Assembly (NCBI GenBank): GCA_001464795.1
Contig: LNEB01000013.1
Location: 221,077 to 285,076, forward strand
Source: Bdellovibrionales bacterium Ga0074139
GTDB taxonomy: Bacteria > Bdellovibrionota > Bdellovibrionia > Bdellovibrionales > Bdellovibrionaceae
Direction of reading: 5' to 3'
Length of the DNA stretch: 64,000 nucleotides
Shown here: in pieces, positions 34,962 through 43,970 of the stretch
How the letters are laid out: each line of letters opens with the position of its first letter
How positions within the stretch are numbered: the first letter of the stretch is position 1
Notes under the pieces: generated by a model
Told to the model about the DNA's origin: nothing
What the model saw: the letters and a program-made list of their open reading frames with translations, nothing else
The model's database searches: none
Position numbers and translations under genes: made by a program

Positions 34962-36255
34962 TGATCTTCCTTTTTAAGGTCTGACGAATGGCCCAGAAGG
35001 ATCCCAATCCGCAAAGACTCATTAACACAATTGCACTTAGTAAATAATCAAACGGCACAAAGGCAATAGAGAACGGAACAGCCTCGGCAAACAATCCCCC
35101 ACGGTAGAAAAGCCCCAATGAATTAGCCAAAAATGTCATAGCCACTGAAGTCAACGCCCCTAGAACAGAACCTGCTAATCCCAACATGATGGCCTCAAAG
35201 ACAAAAAAGAGTGTGACATCTGAATCAGGAAATCCAAGACATCTCCATGTTCCCGCTTCACGGGTTCTTTCTTTTACAATTTTAATGAGTGTGTTCAATA
35301 CACTCATGACAGCAATACAAAGGATAATTACGATCACAAAGTTTTTAAATACATCCAATAAAGATGTCACTTTTTTATACAAGGAACCAATGACTTGGTG
35401 GTCTCTCCAGTCCTGAACATCAACCATTAACCCTTTATCTTTCAGTTGAGTTTCCAAAACAGAGGCCACGGCACGAGATCTCTTTGGATTTTTTAAGGTA
35501 ATTGAATAAGCTGATACACTTTTTGTATTAGCTAAAGATTGCGCCATCTCGAGTGGCATAACCGCCCAACGTGCATCGAGATCTTTCATTCCGGCATCAA
35601 CCAAGCCTGCCACTTTCAATCGAACGGCACTGACCTGTCCTGAAGCTGTGGAACCTGAAAATTGTAAAATTTTATCAGCACATTCAAAAGGTCTTTCAAC
35701 GTTTTCATAACCTTTCATCGTACGTTTCACATGCATGGCAGGATTAGGGACACAACCTAGGCGTCGCCCCAACTCTTGACCCAATAGAACTGAATTAAAA
35801 TCAGCATTTTCTAGTGGCACACCGTACATCGCATTCCAATACCAAATGGAGCCTCTAATTTTTTGTGCTAACTTTGTATCGATTCCAAGACCAAAAAAAA
35901 GTGATGAAATTTGCGAGTTAGAAGCTAGGCCATCCACACGCAGCGACTTGGCCCAGGCTTCGATTTCATTAGATTGAGTTAATGTCTCTTCGATGATCTT
36001 TTGATTTTCAGACGTCAAGTTCACATTCCAAGGCTCAGAACGCCCCTCTGGTTTCCAAGTGTTTTCATGCTCGATATTTATATCCCCGAACATCATTTTT
36101 TGCCGAGTTTCTAAATAGATCATTCTTCTAGACTCTTCGATATAACCCTCAAAAAGCACAATGGAAACAAAACCAGCAGCAATAGAAAGAATGGCAGCTA
36201 GTGATTGCCGAGAGTGTCTTCTAAGATTTCGGTAAGCAATTTTAAGGTACATCAT
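34939..36255 (-). CDS. ABC transporter permease, FtsX/MacB type (second)
   Basis: 438 residues with one N-terminal span (SLAAILSIAAGFVSIVLFEG), a large periplasmic domain of about 230 residues, and three C-terminal spans (IVIILCIAVMSVLNTLIKI, FFVFEAIMLGLAGSVLGAL and the last near residue 400). This is the MacB/LolC/LolE layout for mechanotransmission of envelope cargo. ATGA overlap with the preceding LolA-like gene. Differs in sequence from the other permease in the operon, so a heterodimer is likely. Confidence 0.85.
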   Translation of the reverse strand: MMYLKIAYRNLRRHSRQSLAAILSIAAGFVSIVLFEGYIEESRRMIYLETRQKMMFGDINIEHENTWKPEGRSEPWNVNLTSENQKIIEETLTQSNEIEAWAKSLRVDGLASNSQISSLFFGLGIDTKLAQKIRGSIWYWNAMYGVPLENADFNSVLLGQELGRRLGCVPNPAMHVKRTMKGYENVERPFECADKILQFSGSTASGQVSAVRLKVAGLVDAGMKDLDARWAVMPLEMAQSLANTKSVSAYSITLKNPKRSRAVASVLETQLKDKGLMVDVQDWRDHQVIGSLYKKVTSLLDVFKNFVIVIILCIAVMSVLNTLIKIVKERTREAGTWRCLGFPDSDVTLFFVFEAIMLGLAGSVLGALTSVAMTFLANSLGLFYRGGLFAEAVPFSIAFVPFDYLLSAIVLMSLCGLGSFWAIRQTLKRKISENLIHT

Positions 36256-36977
36256 CTTGATAAATTATTAACGTTAAAAAGGGCTGAAGGAAGTGAGCCT
36301 AATTGTGGTGGTGTGTAAATTAACGTGCTTCTATTATCTTTTTTATTGGCATCCTGAATAGTCATTTTACTAATAAAGGGGGTTTTCTTTTTGTTCACAA
36401 GAATCGTGTTTTTATATTCAAATTTCGCAGTTTTAAAGACTTCACCCTGCAAAGTCATAAATTCAGCCTGAATGGCAAGTTGGGACTTTTCAGAGACCCA
36501 ATAACGAATTTGGTCGTAAGTGACATCATCTGATTTTGCTTTTAATAGTAATACCACAGTGGATTCAGCCGAGATGACTTCTTTTTTTTGAACTTCCGCG
36601 GTGTAGTCACGAGCATAATTGGTCGCCGCAATATCACCATTGGCCGCTTGTCCCGTGAGCCTTTGTCTTGCTGAAATTGCAATGGGCCTTCTTAAGGAAG
36701 GTTTGAAAAACCACATCGTACGATCATTAAATAAAAACACTTCACCTTTGAATTTTGCAGGTAATAAGGATTCCGCTATGGCATCAACGCCTTTTGCTTT
36801 AATTAAAAAGGTACGGTCTGAATCGTTACCATTGTCCTGACTTAAAATTCTAACTTTCCAAGTCACACCACTTGCTACGCCTCCACGTGCTCGGTCTGAG
36901 GCTTTCAATAAAGTTTCTGGGTTCGGCTCTTTTGCATTTAAAAATAATGGGAATAGAAGAAAAAATAAAATTTTCAT
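36252..36977 (-). CDS. LolA-like outer-membrane lipoprotein-sorting family protein
   Basis: 241 residues with a short signal peptide (MKILFFLLFPLFLNA, then KEPNPETLLK). The antiparallel-strand pattern (MWFFKPSLRRPIAISARQR, YWVSEKSQLAIQAEF, PQLGSLPSALF) matches the LolA-like fold family of lipoprotein-sorting proteins. It is sandwiched between the two permease genes with four-base overlaps on both sides. A periplasmic carrier for lipid or lipoprotein is a reasonable guess. Confidence 0.75.
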   Translation of the reverse strand: MKILFFLLFPLFLNAKEPNPETLLKASDRARGGVASGVTWKVRILSQDNGNDSDRTFLIKAKGVDAIAESLLPAKFKGEVFLFNDRTMWFFKPSLRRPIAISARQRLTGQAANGDIAATNYARDYTAEVQKKEVISAESTVVLLLKAKSDDVTYDQIRYWVSEKSQLAIQAEFMTLQGEVFKTAKFEYKNTILVNKKKTPFISKMTIQDANKKDNRSTLIYTPPQLGSLPSALFNVNNLSR

Positions 36978-38293
36978 GTGGTGGCTCCTGCATCAATAAG
37001 TAAAGAGGATACTTTTTCTTGAGTTTTTCTTTTCACAAGCCAATAGGTTCCAGCAACGCTGACTAAGATTAAAAATACTGTAAGTAACAAATGAAACCAG
37101 GGTTTTGTCATGATTTTGATTAATACCGAATATGTGGTTCCCGCTGATTCAATGGTCCAGCCCGCAGAGCTTATCAGTACCGCTAGAATTTCTGAAACAA
37201 TACAACCGAACACACTAGCAATCAAAGCCAGCCAGAAAGCTTCTTTAACAAATAGATTGGAAATTCTTGAAGGTGTAAATCCTATGGCCATCAATGTGCC
37301 TATTTCCTGACTGCGTTCTAAAAGTGAAATTGTCATGGAATTAATAATAACCAAACCAGAAGCACCTAAAATTAAAAATGCAAAAAAGGATCCCATCATA
37401 TACAAAAAGGACATGGTTCCATTATAAAATAATCCGATGCGGTCATCTGTAAAGGGATGCGCTTCAAAATCCAATTTCATTTCTGCAAATTGATTTCTTA
37501 AATTTTGCACAACAAAATCAGTGTCTTCATCATGATTAAGATAAAGAACAACATGACTGGCCCCATCCATTTGCATGAGGTCACGCAGAACATCGAGGGA
37601 TGTCAAAACACTGGTGTCTTCGATAAAAGGAGTTCCCGTTGAGTGCGTTAATATCGCTGTACCATTAACTGCATTAAGATCGCCCTCTAAAGTTCTTCCA
37701 GCGATCACAACCTGCTTATCAATTTCCATCAATTCTTTTAATGGCTTATTAAAACCTAAAAGCTCAAAAACTCCCTGACTGATAGATACAGTGTCAGGAT
37801 ATTTTCTAACAGCCTCACCTAATGATTCATGAGATTGAAGTGCCACAAATTCAGGAGCGTGTTTTTTAACTCGTGGATGGGTACGGCTGTAATCATCTAA
37901 TTCTGGCTTCACACCGCGCAGAAGAATGGGAATGGTGCGATCACCTCTTGATAACAAAGCTTGTGCTGATAAATAAGCACCTTGATTTTCAATTTTATCT
38001 TTTATTTGCTCTGTCATCTGAGAAATGGAGACCAGATCCTGTGAGGTTAATTGATACTTCAACGGTTGAAGGTCAAAATTATCAAGACCTCCTTTTTTAT
38101 AAATTGAAACATGGCCAGCTGAGTTTCCGTAAATAAGAGGAATTTTGGCAGCGTACTCGATATTAAAAATATGTCCTGCTAATAATGTAAGGCCCACATA
38201 AGATACGATAATACCTAGGCCTGTCGAAAGACTACGTCTGGGACTTCTCGATAAATTACGAAGGGCTAACTTCCACTCTAGCCATGCACTCAT
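36974..38293 (-). CDS. ABC transporter permease, FtsX/MacB type (first)
   Basis: 439 residues with an N-terminal span (GLGIIVSYVGLTLLAGHIF), a periplasmic domain and three C-terminal spans (FFAFLILGASGLVIINSMTI, FWLALIASVFGCIVSEILAV and LLLTVFLILVSVAGTYWLV). ERSQEIGTLMAIGFTPSRI is the typical cytoplasmic loop that contacts the ATPase. ATGA overlaps at both ends tie it to the ATPase and to the LolA-like gene. Confidence 0.87.
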   Translation of the reverse strand: MSAWLEWKLALRNLSRSPRRSLSTGLGIIVSYVGLTLLAGHIFNIEYAAKIPLIYGNSAGHVSIYKKGGLDNFDLQPLKYQLTSQDLVSISQMTEQIKDKIENQGAYLSAQALLSRGDRTIPILLRGVKPELDDYSRTHPRVKKHAPEFVALQSHESLGEAVRKYPDTVSISQGVFELLGFNKPLKELMEIDKQVVIAGRTLEGDLNAVNGTAILTHSTGTPFIEDTSVLTSLDVLRDLMQMDGASHVVLYLNHDEDTDFVVQNLRNQFAEMKLDFEAHPFTDDRIGLFYNGTMSFLYMMGSFFAFLILGASGLVIINSMTISLLERSQEIGTLMAIGFTPSRISNLFVKEAFWLALIASVFGCIVSEILAVLISSAGWTIESAGTTYSVLIKIMTKPWFHLLLTVFLILVSVAGTYWLVKRKTQEKVSSLLIDAGATT

Positions 38294-38973
38294 GGTAAAA
38301 TGGCTCCGTCTTGAATGTGGACAATGCGTGCCACCCGCTTGATGAGCTTTTCATCGTGGGTACAGAAAAAAAATGTGACTTTGCTTTTTTTATTGAGCTC
38401 TAAAAGTAGGTCAATGATGATATTGGCTGTTTTTGAGTCTAAATTAGCCGTGGGTTCATCAGCTAAAATCAGTTTGGGCTGCGTAACAAGCGCTCTTGCG
38501 ATGGCGACTCTTTGACGCTGTCCGCCTGACAAACGGTCGGGATATTGGTCTTTAAATTCAAAAACTCCCACATCCTGAAGAGCTTTATAAACTCTTTTTT
38601 GTGCTTCTTGAGGCTTTAGTTCGGGCTGCATGAGCAAGGGAAGTTCTACATTTTCAGCGACAGTTAAAACAGGTATTAAATTAAAAGTTTGAAACACAAA
38701 ACCAATTTTTCTATTTCTTAGTTCACTGAGCTGTAAACGATTAAGTTTGGACAATTGCACACCGTCGAAATTGATCTCACCTGAGTCTGGAGTGTCTAAG
38801 CAACCAATTAAATTTAATAAGGTTGATTTTCCTGAACCCGATGCACCCACCAATGCGGTGAATTCCCCGTGCTGAATTTGCAAATTCAAATTTAAAAGGG
38901 CTGGCACAATTGTTTGCCCGAGAGGATACTTTTTCGTTACATTTTGAATGTGTAAAAGATTTTGATTTTCCAT
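38290..38973 (-). CDS. ABC transporter ATP-binding protein, LolD/MacB type
   Basis: 227 residues with Walker A (GASGSGKSTLLN), Q-loop (VFQTFNLIPVLT), signature (LSGGQRQRVAIARAL), Walker B (KLILADEPTANLD) and switch His (FFCTHDEKL). LolD-like spacing. It is the first gene of the operon ATPase-permease-LolA-like-permease-barrel. Cargo not readable. Confidence 0.9.
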   Translation of the reverse strand: MENQNLLHIQNVTKKYPLGQTIVPALLNLNLQIQHGEFTALVGASGSGKSTLLNLIGCLDTPDSGEINFDGVQLSKLNRLQLSELRNRKIGFVFQTFNLIPVLTVAENVELPLLMQPELKPQEAQKRVYKALQDVGVFEFKDQYPDRLSGGQRQRVAIARALVTQPKLILADEPTANLDSKTANIIIDLLLELNKKSKVTFFFCTHDEKLIKRVARIVHIQDGAILP

Positions 38974-39171
38974 AAAGTAATTATAGAGAAATCTACAATA
39001 TCCACAAGACCAGTGAATTCGTGACCTTTACCTATAATATGGAAGGTGAGTTATATTATGGAAACTATGAGAATGTTTCAAAGACCCTAGTAGACTTGCT
39101 TGACCAATCTGTGGTGCCTTGAGAAAACAGCTAACTTAATTATAAGGAGTTTTTATCAGGAGTTTTTGTTC

Positions 39172-40167
39172 ATGTTAGATTTTAGCCTAGTCAAAAGAGA
39201 ACTATTAGTCACCCTTCGAGGTGGCCGGTCTCACACAGAAATGAGCCAACTTGTTGGTTTCACGTTTAACCAATGGCATAAATGGGAGACCGAACAAAAA
39301 TGGTTACGGTGGGATGAGTTCATCGATATCTTGATCAAAATCGATCATCCAGTCGAAAAAATCTTTACTGCTATGTTTTCTTTAACAGAAAACCCACGGG
39401 AATTTAAAACCATGGTCGACACATTGTGTACGGGTGTTAGCACAAAGCAGATTGCAGAAATTCTGGACCAAGAAGAAGAAACTATTAAACGATGGCTTCG
39501 CAGTGGAGTTTCCCCCAGCGTGGAAACAGTTTTTAAACTGATCGATCGTCGGCAAAATAATTTCTCAGAATTTATAGCCCAAATTGTACCCATTGAAAAA
39601 GTTGAGTCCCTTAATTCGATTTTCAAACTGCAAAATGCTCACAAAACAGTTGAGGTTAGGTATCCTTTTTCTGCAGCAATTGAGGCTTGTCTCAATCTTG
39701 AGGATTACAAAAAAACTCCTCAACATTCGACTGCTTGGATTTCCAAAAGAACTTTGATTTCAGAGGCCTTAGTCGAAAGTGCTGTTCAGGATCTTGAAAA
39801 ATCGGGGACAATCAAAAAAAATGGGGACCACTATGTGCTCGTCCATGATTGGGTTCAAATGAACGGTGTCCCTCTCAAAGAAGCTGTAAAGGTAGATCGC
39901 CATTGGACCCAAAGAGCACTCGACAGATACTCGGGTCCTGATCAAATTCCCTATGTCCCCGTGGACCGAGTGAACACCAACATGAGAAGTTACCGAGTCA
40001 CAGCACTATCGACAGAGGCCGCCCTTCAGATTCAAGAAAAGCTAAGACAAGTATCCCAAGAAATTCTTAATATTGCTTTGAATGATAACAATCCAAAAAC
40101 AGAAATCAAAGTCTTCATCACGCACTACTTTGATGTTCAAGATGTCCACTGGAAAATGACGGAATAA
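39172..40167 (+). CDS. TIGR02147/DUF4423-type regulatory protein
   Basis: 331 residues. The N-terminal part reads as an XRE-like helix-turn-helix (TEMSQLVGFTFNQWHKWETE), and a second HTH-like segment lies near residue 90 (STKQIAEILDQEEETIKRWL). The C-terminal half resembles the DUF4423/TIGR02147 family (SKRTLISEALVESAVQDLEK and MRSYRVTALSTEAALQIQEK), which is frequent in Bdellovibrio and Fibrobacter. ATG 39172 follows a GGAG by nine bases. Probably a transcription regulator; targets unknown. Confidence 0.7.
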   Translation: MLDFSLVKRELLVTLRGGRSHTEMSQLVGFTFNQWHKWETEQKWLRWDEFIDILIKIDHPVEKIFTAMFSLTENPREFKTMVDTLCTGVSTKQIAEILDQEEETIKRWLRSGVSPSVETVFKLIDRRQNNFSEFIAQIVPIEKVESLNSIFKLQNAHKTVEVRYPFSAAIEACLNLEDYKKTPQHSTAWISKRTLISEALVESAVQDLEKSGTIKKNGDHYVLVHDWVQMNGVPLKEAVKVDRHWTQRALDRYSGPDQIPYVPVDRVNTNMRSYRVTALSTEAALQIQEKLRQVSQEILNIALNDNNPKTEIKVFITHYFDVQDVHWKMTE

Positions 40168-41439
40168 TCAGCCAGTGGATTTTTTTGAAAAAGTTGATGA
40201 GTGGGCCACAAATGTGTTCCATGAATCATCAGCTTTTTCAATTTTAAATCCGTAATGACCAAATCCACTTTTCCAGCTGGCCGAGACTTCCAATGTGGAC
40301 ACCAATCGATCACCAATTTCCACAAGAATTTGAAAGCGTTCACCAGCGGCAATTTGTGCACTGGTAAACCCCATTAAACCTTTATAGGAAATATTACGAA
40401 CTTGCATGTCAGCACCCAATGGTGAAACCAGACTGTTTTTATCCAAAGACATAAGCCTTGAAGGACAATCTGTATCTAACCTTACCTCTAGCCTGTCATA
40501 CTTAGTATTCAGTGCCCCAATCCCTGAATTCAGGACCAACTTATATTTACTTTGTGGATAAAGGCTTTTCAAAACTGATCTTTCAAACTCTGACATATTT
40601 TTTAACAAATCAGTTTTTTCACAGAAAAAATAACTTAAAAGCTCGGGTGTCATTACAGGATCAGAAATGATGTGATACTGACGATTGGGAAATTCAAAGT
40701 TATTCATTTTTGTTTCACAAAAATATTTATATAAATTTTTCTCATCTGACATTTCACCGTAGATTTTTTTGTATCTTTCTTTAGCCAAATGCAAATCCAG
40801 CTTTTCAGCCATGACTGTTGCACCATTTGAAAATCCATAGTTTTTTACAATTCGATTTTCCAAAGGCTCAAACATTAAAAGTGATTCATAAAAAAATCGG
40901 CGAAATGGCTTAATAACAATCAGCTTCATATCAATGCCAAAATATTTGGTTGTGTACTCGTACAAATATTTTAGTAGTCCAAAAATAATTTCCCGATTGT
41001 CATTTCTGAAACTCTCATCCAGGGTCAGTGATGAAATTTCGGCAAAGCGAGTGCCCTGCTTCATCAATTGAGACACATCAAATTCCTTGGAAGCTGGAAT
41101 TCCAAAGGGTCCCATTCGAAAAACTGATAACGTGGCAATCACTTGACCATTCAGAACAGCTATTAAAATACTGGTGCTGGGGAGTGCATGATAAGGAGTA
41201 ATTCGCACTTCATTGGGATTGGGTTTCATGGATCCGCTGGCTACATAAGAATGATACAAGAGCTTAAAGACTTGCTCGAGCTCCTCTTTTGTTTCAGCTA
41301 ATTTAAAACGAAGATTTTCTGGAGGATTATAATCAAGGCTTACTTTGGATCTTAAAAACCAATCCCGAGCTTCTTTAGGTAAGGCTGTAAGAAATGAAGT
41401 CAGCACTTCTTTTTTTATTCTTCTGACATGTTTACTCAT
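40168..41439 (-). CDS. FeeM-like N-acyltransferase fused to a PilZ domain
   Basis: 423 residues. The first ~230 match the N-acyl amino acid synthase (FeeM/GNAT) fold: RFKLAETKEELEQVFKLLYH, ILIAVLNGQVIATLSVFRMG, FAEISSLTLDESFRN and KPFRRFFYESLLMFEPL. The last ~110 residues form a PilZ domain with both c-di-GMP motifs, RLEVR and, about 30 residues later, NISYKG. So acyltransferase activity may respond to c-di-GMP. It shares an ATGA overlap with a methyltransferase gene. The acyl acceptor is unknown. Confidence 0.82.
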   Translation of the reverse strand: MSKHVRRIKKEVLTSFLTALPKEARDWFLRSKVSLDYNPPENLRFKLAETKEELEQVFKLLYHSYVASGSMKPNPNEVRITPYHALPSTSILIAVLNGQVIATLSVFRMGPFGIPASKEFDVSQLMKQGTRFAEISSLTLDESFRNDNREIIFGLLKYLYEYTTKYFGIDMKLIVIKPFRRFFYESLLMFEPLENRIVKNYGFSNGATVMAEKLDLHLAKERYKKIYGEMSDEKNLYKYFCETKMNNFEFPNRQYHIISDPVMTPELLSYFFCEKTDLLKNMSEFERSVLKSLYPQSKYKLVLNSGIGALNTKYDRLEVRLDTDCPSRLMSLDKNSLVSPLGADMQVRNISYKGLMGFTSAQIAAGERFQILVEIGDRLVSTLEVSASWKSGFGHYGFKIEKADDSWNTFVAHSSTFSKKSTG

Positions 41440-42245
41440 TTGGAAATGCCTTTCTTACCAGATGTTAAAACAACACCTACAGTAAAAAAATACTGACCTG
41501 ATTCAGCTAAGGATTTTTTTTCTTGAATCCATTGTCCCAATTCTTTTTGTTGCCCTGTCAATTGAGACTTAAAACCTAATGATATTTGAGCGAGCAATGA
41601 AAATGGTAAATCCAAACTGGTAAAGTTAATTATTTTTGTTTTAACATCTTGATAACCTAAATCAAATAAATAGCTGGCTAATTTTCGACCTACGAATCGA
41701 TCTCCACCTTTTTTATTCTGCTCAGTCTGGGCATTTTTAACCAAGTTAGTAACAAATTGATCCTCAGGAAAATGCACAGTCAGCCCATCATCAGAATCAA
41801 GAATACAAAGGGTTCCCTGATCTACTAATGTTCGACTGACCTCTTTTAATAAAGAAATTCTTTCCGGTGCATGCTGCAGTACAAATCGTAAATAGGAAAA
41901 ATCTTGGCTTTGATTGGCAACAGGTATTTGCTTCGAATCAGACAGAACAGCTTGAAAGCCTAATTTTGGAGTTTTTAAAGCTTGCGATTTGCAGATTTGA
42001 ATAAGCTCTTCACTGGTATCACAGGCCGTAACACTTCCCTCTGAAGCCAACTCACAAAGTAGTGGCGTTAAAAAACCAGGCCCGCAACCCACTTCTAACA
42101 CACGGTCTTGAGATTTTAATCCTGCCCAATTTTTTAACAAATGAGATTCCATGGGATAGAGCTTCTCAGCTTGGCTTCTAAGGCGAGCAAGCTCTTCCTG
42201 ACGACTGGGAAGTGATGAGACCTGATAAGAACCTTTTTCACTCAT
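41436..42245 (-). CDS. SAM-dependent methyltransferase
   Basis: 269 residues from ATG 42245, which has GAGG six bases upstream. Motif I is RVLEVGCGPGFLTPLL, motif II SVTACDTS, and the post-motif region FSYLRFVLQHAPERISLLKE is typical of class I enzymes that methylate small molecules. It follows the E1-like gene after seven bases and overlaps the FeeM-PilZ gene by four, so all three are one operon. Substrate unknown. Confidence 0.87.
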   Translation of the reverse strand: MSEKGSYQVSSLPSRQEELARLRSQAEKLYPMESHLLKNWAGLKSQDRVLEVGCGPGFLTPLLCELASEGSVTACDTSEELIQICKSQALKTPKLGFQAVLSDSKQIPVANQSQDFSYLRFVLQHAPERISLLKEVSRTLVDQGTLCILDSDDGLTVHFPEDQFVTNLVKNAQTEQNKKGGDRFVGRKLASYLFDLGYQDVKTKIINFTSLDLPFSLLAQISLGFKSQLTGQQKELGQWIQEKKSLAESGQYFFTVGVVLTSGKKGISK

Positions 42246-42252
42246 GACAACC

Positions 42253-43149
42253 TCACTTAATGAACTCAAGAAATTTTTTCTCAAGTCCACCATAGTATTT
42301 TTTTGCAATTGCAATTTTTAATCTTTGAAACAATCCACGGTTCCCAAAATAAATCTTTTTTCGTTTATATGTACCAAGGTAAGGATCAAACTGTGTGAAC
42401 ATTGGAGCCTCAAATAGACCTCGCCGGCCCAGCAAAGCGACAATAACTTCAGTCGCCACTAAAGATCCCCCTAGTGTGCATCCCGTTGCAATGGATGGAC
42501 CTGTGCCTCTTTCAACAAGTGCTTCTGGGCTTAGTTTTAAATATTTTGTATGCAAACCACTGGGAGCCATACCCACTGCAAAATGAATCATCTGTTCAAA
42601 TTGATTCATTCCCTGATGCCAATTGAAGTAATGATTGGCAGTCATTGAGGTTGATGAGAAAACATGAAGAGTGGCAGAAAATCCTAAAGGGGCTGATAAA
42701 ATAACAATTTTATTATGCTTGGCACAGGCATCGTAAACTAATCTTCTGGCTGATAGACAAAAGAAATCCAACGAATCAACAACCACATCACAATTTTTTA
42801 CGAAATCATCAACGTTATGAGATTGAATTCCTTGATTAAAAATTTCAACTTTTGCATCTGGATTAATATCTTGAACCATCTCACTCATGACATCGACTTT
42901 TAGTCGACCCATGGTTTTAAAGCTGGCTCCAATTTGACGGTTTGTATTAGGGACATCAAAAGTATCGAGGTCAGCAATTTTAAAATTCCCGATCCCCATT
43001 CTTGATAAATTAATCAGCGATTGGCCGCCAAGACCACCCACACCCGCAACACCAACAGTTTTGTTTTTTAATTGGTCCTGTTCTTCGGTCGTAAGAATTC
43101 CTATATTTCTAGAAAATCTTTGAAGATAATGAGCGGCACCTATAGACAT
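42253..43149 (-). CDS. ThiF/MoeB/HesA-family E1-like adenylating enzyme
   Basis: 298 residues. The ATP-binding Rossmann motif is VAGVGGLGGQSLINLSRMGI, followed by IADLDTFDVPNTNRQIGA with the conserved Asp, Asn and Arg. No pair of CxxC zinc motifs is present, unlike ThiF/MoeB. Members activate a C-terminal carboxylate of a protein or peptide as an adenylate. No ubiquitin-like partner gene is adjacent. It opens the operon with the methyltransferase and the FeeM-PilZ protein. Confidence 0.87.
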   Translation of the reverse strand: MSIGAAHYLQRFSRNIGILTTEEQDQLKNKTVGVAGVGGLGGQSLINLSRMGIGNFKIADLDTFDVPNTNRQIGASFKTMGRLKVDVMSEMVQDINPDAKVEIFNQGIQSHNVDDFVKNCDVVVDSLDFFCLSARRLVYDACAKHNKIVILSAPLGFSATLHVFSSTSMTANHYFNWHQGMNQFEQMIHFAVGMAPSGLHTKYLKLSPEALVERGTGPSIATGCTLGGSLVATEVIVALLGRRGLFEAPMFTQFDPYLGTYKRKKIYFGNRGLFQRLKIAIAKKYYGGLEKKFLEFIK

Positions 43150-43274
43150 GAAAATCCCCTACTTAACTAGTATCGGAATAAGTAATAAGGGATTGATACT
43201 ATTACCTAAATTAGGCTAACAGCGCATGTCTTTAGGTATTTTTAAGGCTAAGAGTTTGACAGTTTCTTTGAGAT

Positions 43275-43787
43275 TTAGATTTCAGCAAGCTTTATAGCTA
43301 CATCAAGTCCTGAGCTTTGTTCTTTAATACTCATACTTGGGTTAGCAACAACACGGGCCTGCAGCTTCGTAAAAATGGGCTCACGAATGGCTAAACTGTT
43401 ATCTTGAAGCACACATTGACGAGCTTTTCTATTTTCCATGTTGATCACAATCGGTGCCTTCATGTTGGCTGTCATCTGAGTGGGATCTTCAGGAATTGTA
43501 ACGATACAAAAAGCCCTTGCACGGGAAGTGTTGGGAGCCTGCAAAGCTTCTAAATCAGTTTTATTAAGACTGATTTTATAATTTTCAGCAAAGAGCTCGG
43601 GCTCGAGGACTGGAAAAGCAATGGCTGGAGAATCACAGCTTTGAAGCCATGCAAAAATATCATCATTAGGATCATCTAATAAAATAAATTTCTTGAGATC
43701 TTGGAAGCCCAAAAGACCTTCTGCAAAATTAAGAACATCATTTTGTTCCGCTTCTACTTTTCCAAAACGCGAAGTTTGAATGGTCAA
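43275..43787 (-). CDS. fliW: Flagellar assembly factor FliW
   Basis: About 170 residues from TTG 43787, where GGAGG lies in AGGAGGGGG just upstream and the protein begins TIQTSRFGKVEAE like other FliW proteins; an ATG at 43823 would add 12 unusual residues. Conserved blocks are FAEGLLGFQDLKKFILLDD, IAFPVLEP and FCIVTIPEDP. FliW binds flagellin and CsrA, so CsrA is released when flagellin accumulates. It lies downstream of csrA, 183 bases apart. Confidence 0.93.
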   Translation of the reverse strand: MTIQTSRFGKVEAEQNDVLNFAEGLLGFQDLKKFILLDDPNDDIFAWLQSCDSPAIAFPVLEPELFAENYKISLNKTDLEALQAPNTSRARAFCIVTIPEDPTQMTANMKAPIVINMENRKARQCVLQDNSLAIREPIFTKLQARVVANPSMSIKEQSSGLDVAIKLAEI

Positions 43788-43832
43788 GAAACCCCCTCCT
43801 GCACCCAAATCATTCGGACGCATGTATCTCTG

Positions 43833-43855
43833 CTAATAGTTTAGACAACTATTAG
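43833..43855 (-). promoter_or_regulatory. Hairpin in the leader of fliW
   Basis: CTAATAGTT TAGAC AACTATTAG forms a perfect nine-base stem with a five-base loop, about 45 bases before the TTG of fliW. It has no T-run, so it is not a standard terminator. It could control fliW translation or mRNA stability, or bind CsrA together with nearby GGA motifs. Confidence 0.4.
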
Positions 43856-43970
43856 AGGAAAACCGGCTACCGTAGTCTTAAATCTGGACCTAAATCTAGG
43901 TACATTCAAAGAAAAATATCTTATATGACGCTAGGTCTAAATTCTGAGGGGTATTTTAGATGTGAAAAGT

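Noticed and set aside
38974..39171. Sigma-70 promoter before the TIGR02147-type regulator
   Set aside because: TTGAGA with TATAAG at 16 bases is possible, but the AT-rich gap offers several equal candidates, so no single site is called.
42253..43149. E1 partner of the YcaO-like protein
   Set aside because: The E1-like gene is 16 kb away, in an operon of normal composition with a methyltransferase and an acyltransferase, so a link to the YcaO operon is not supported.
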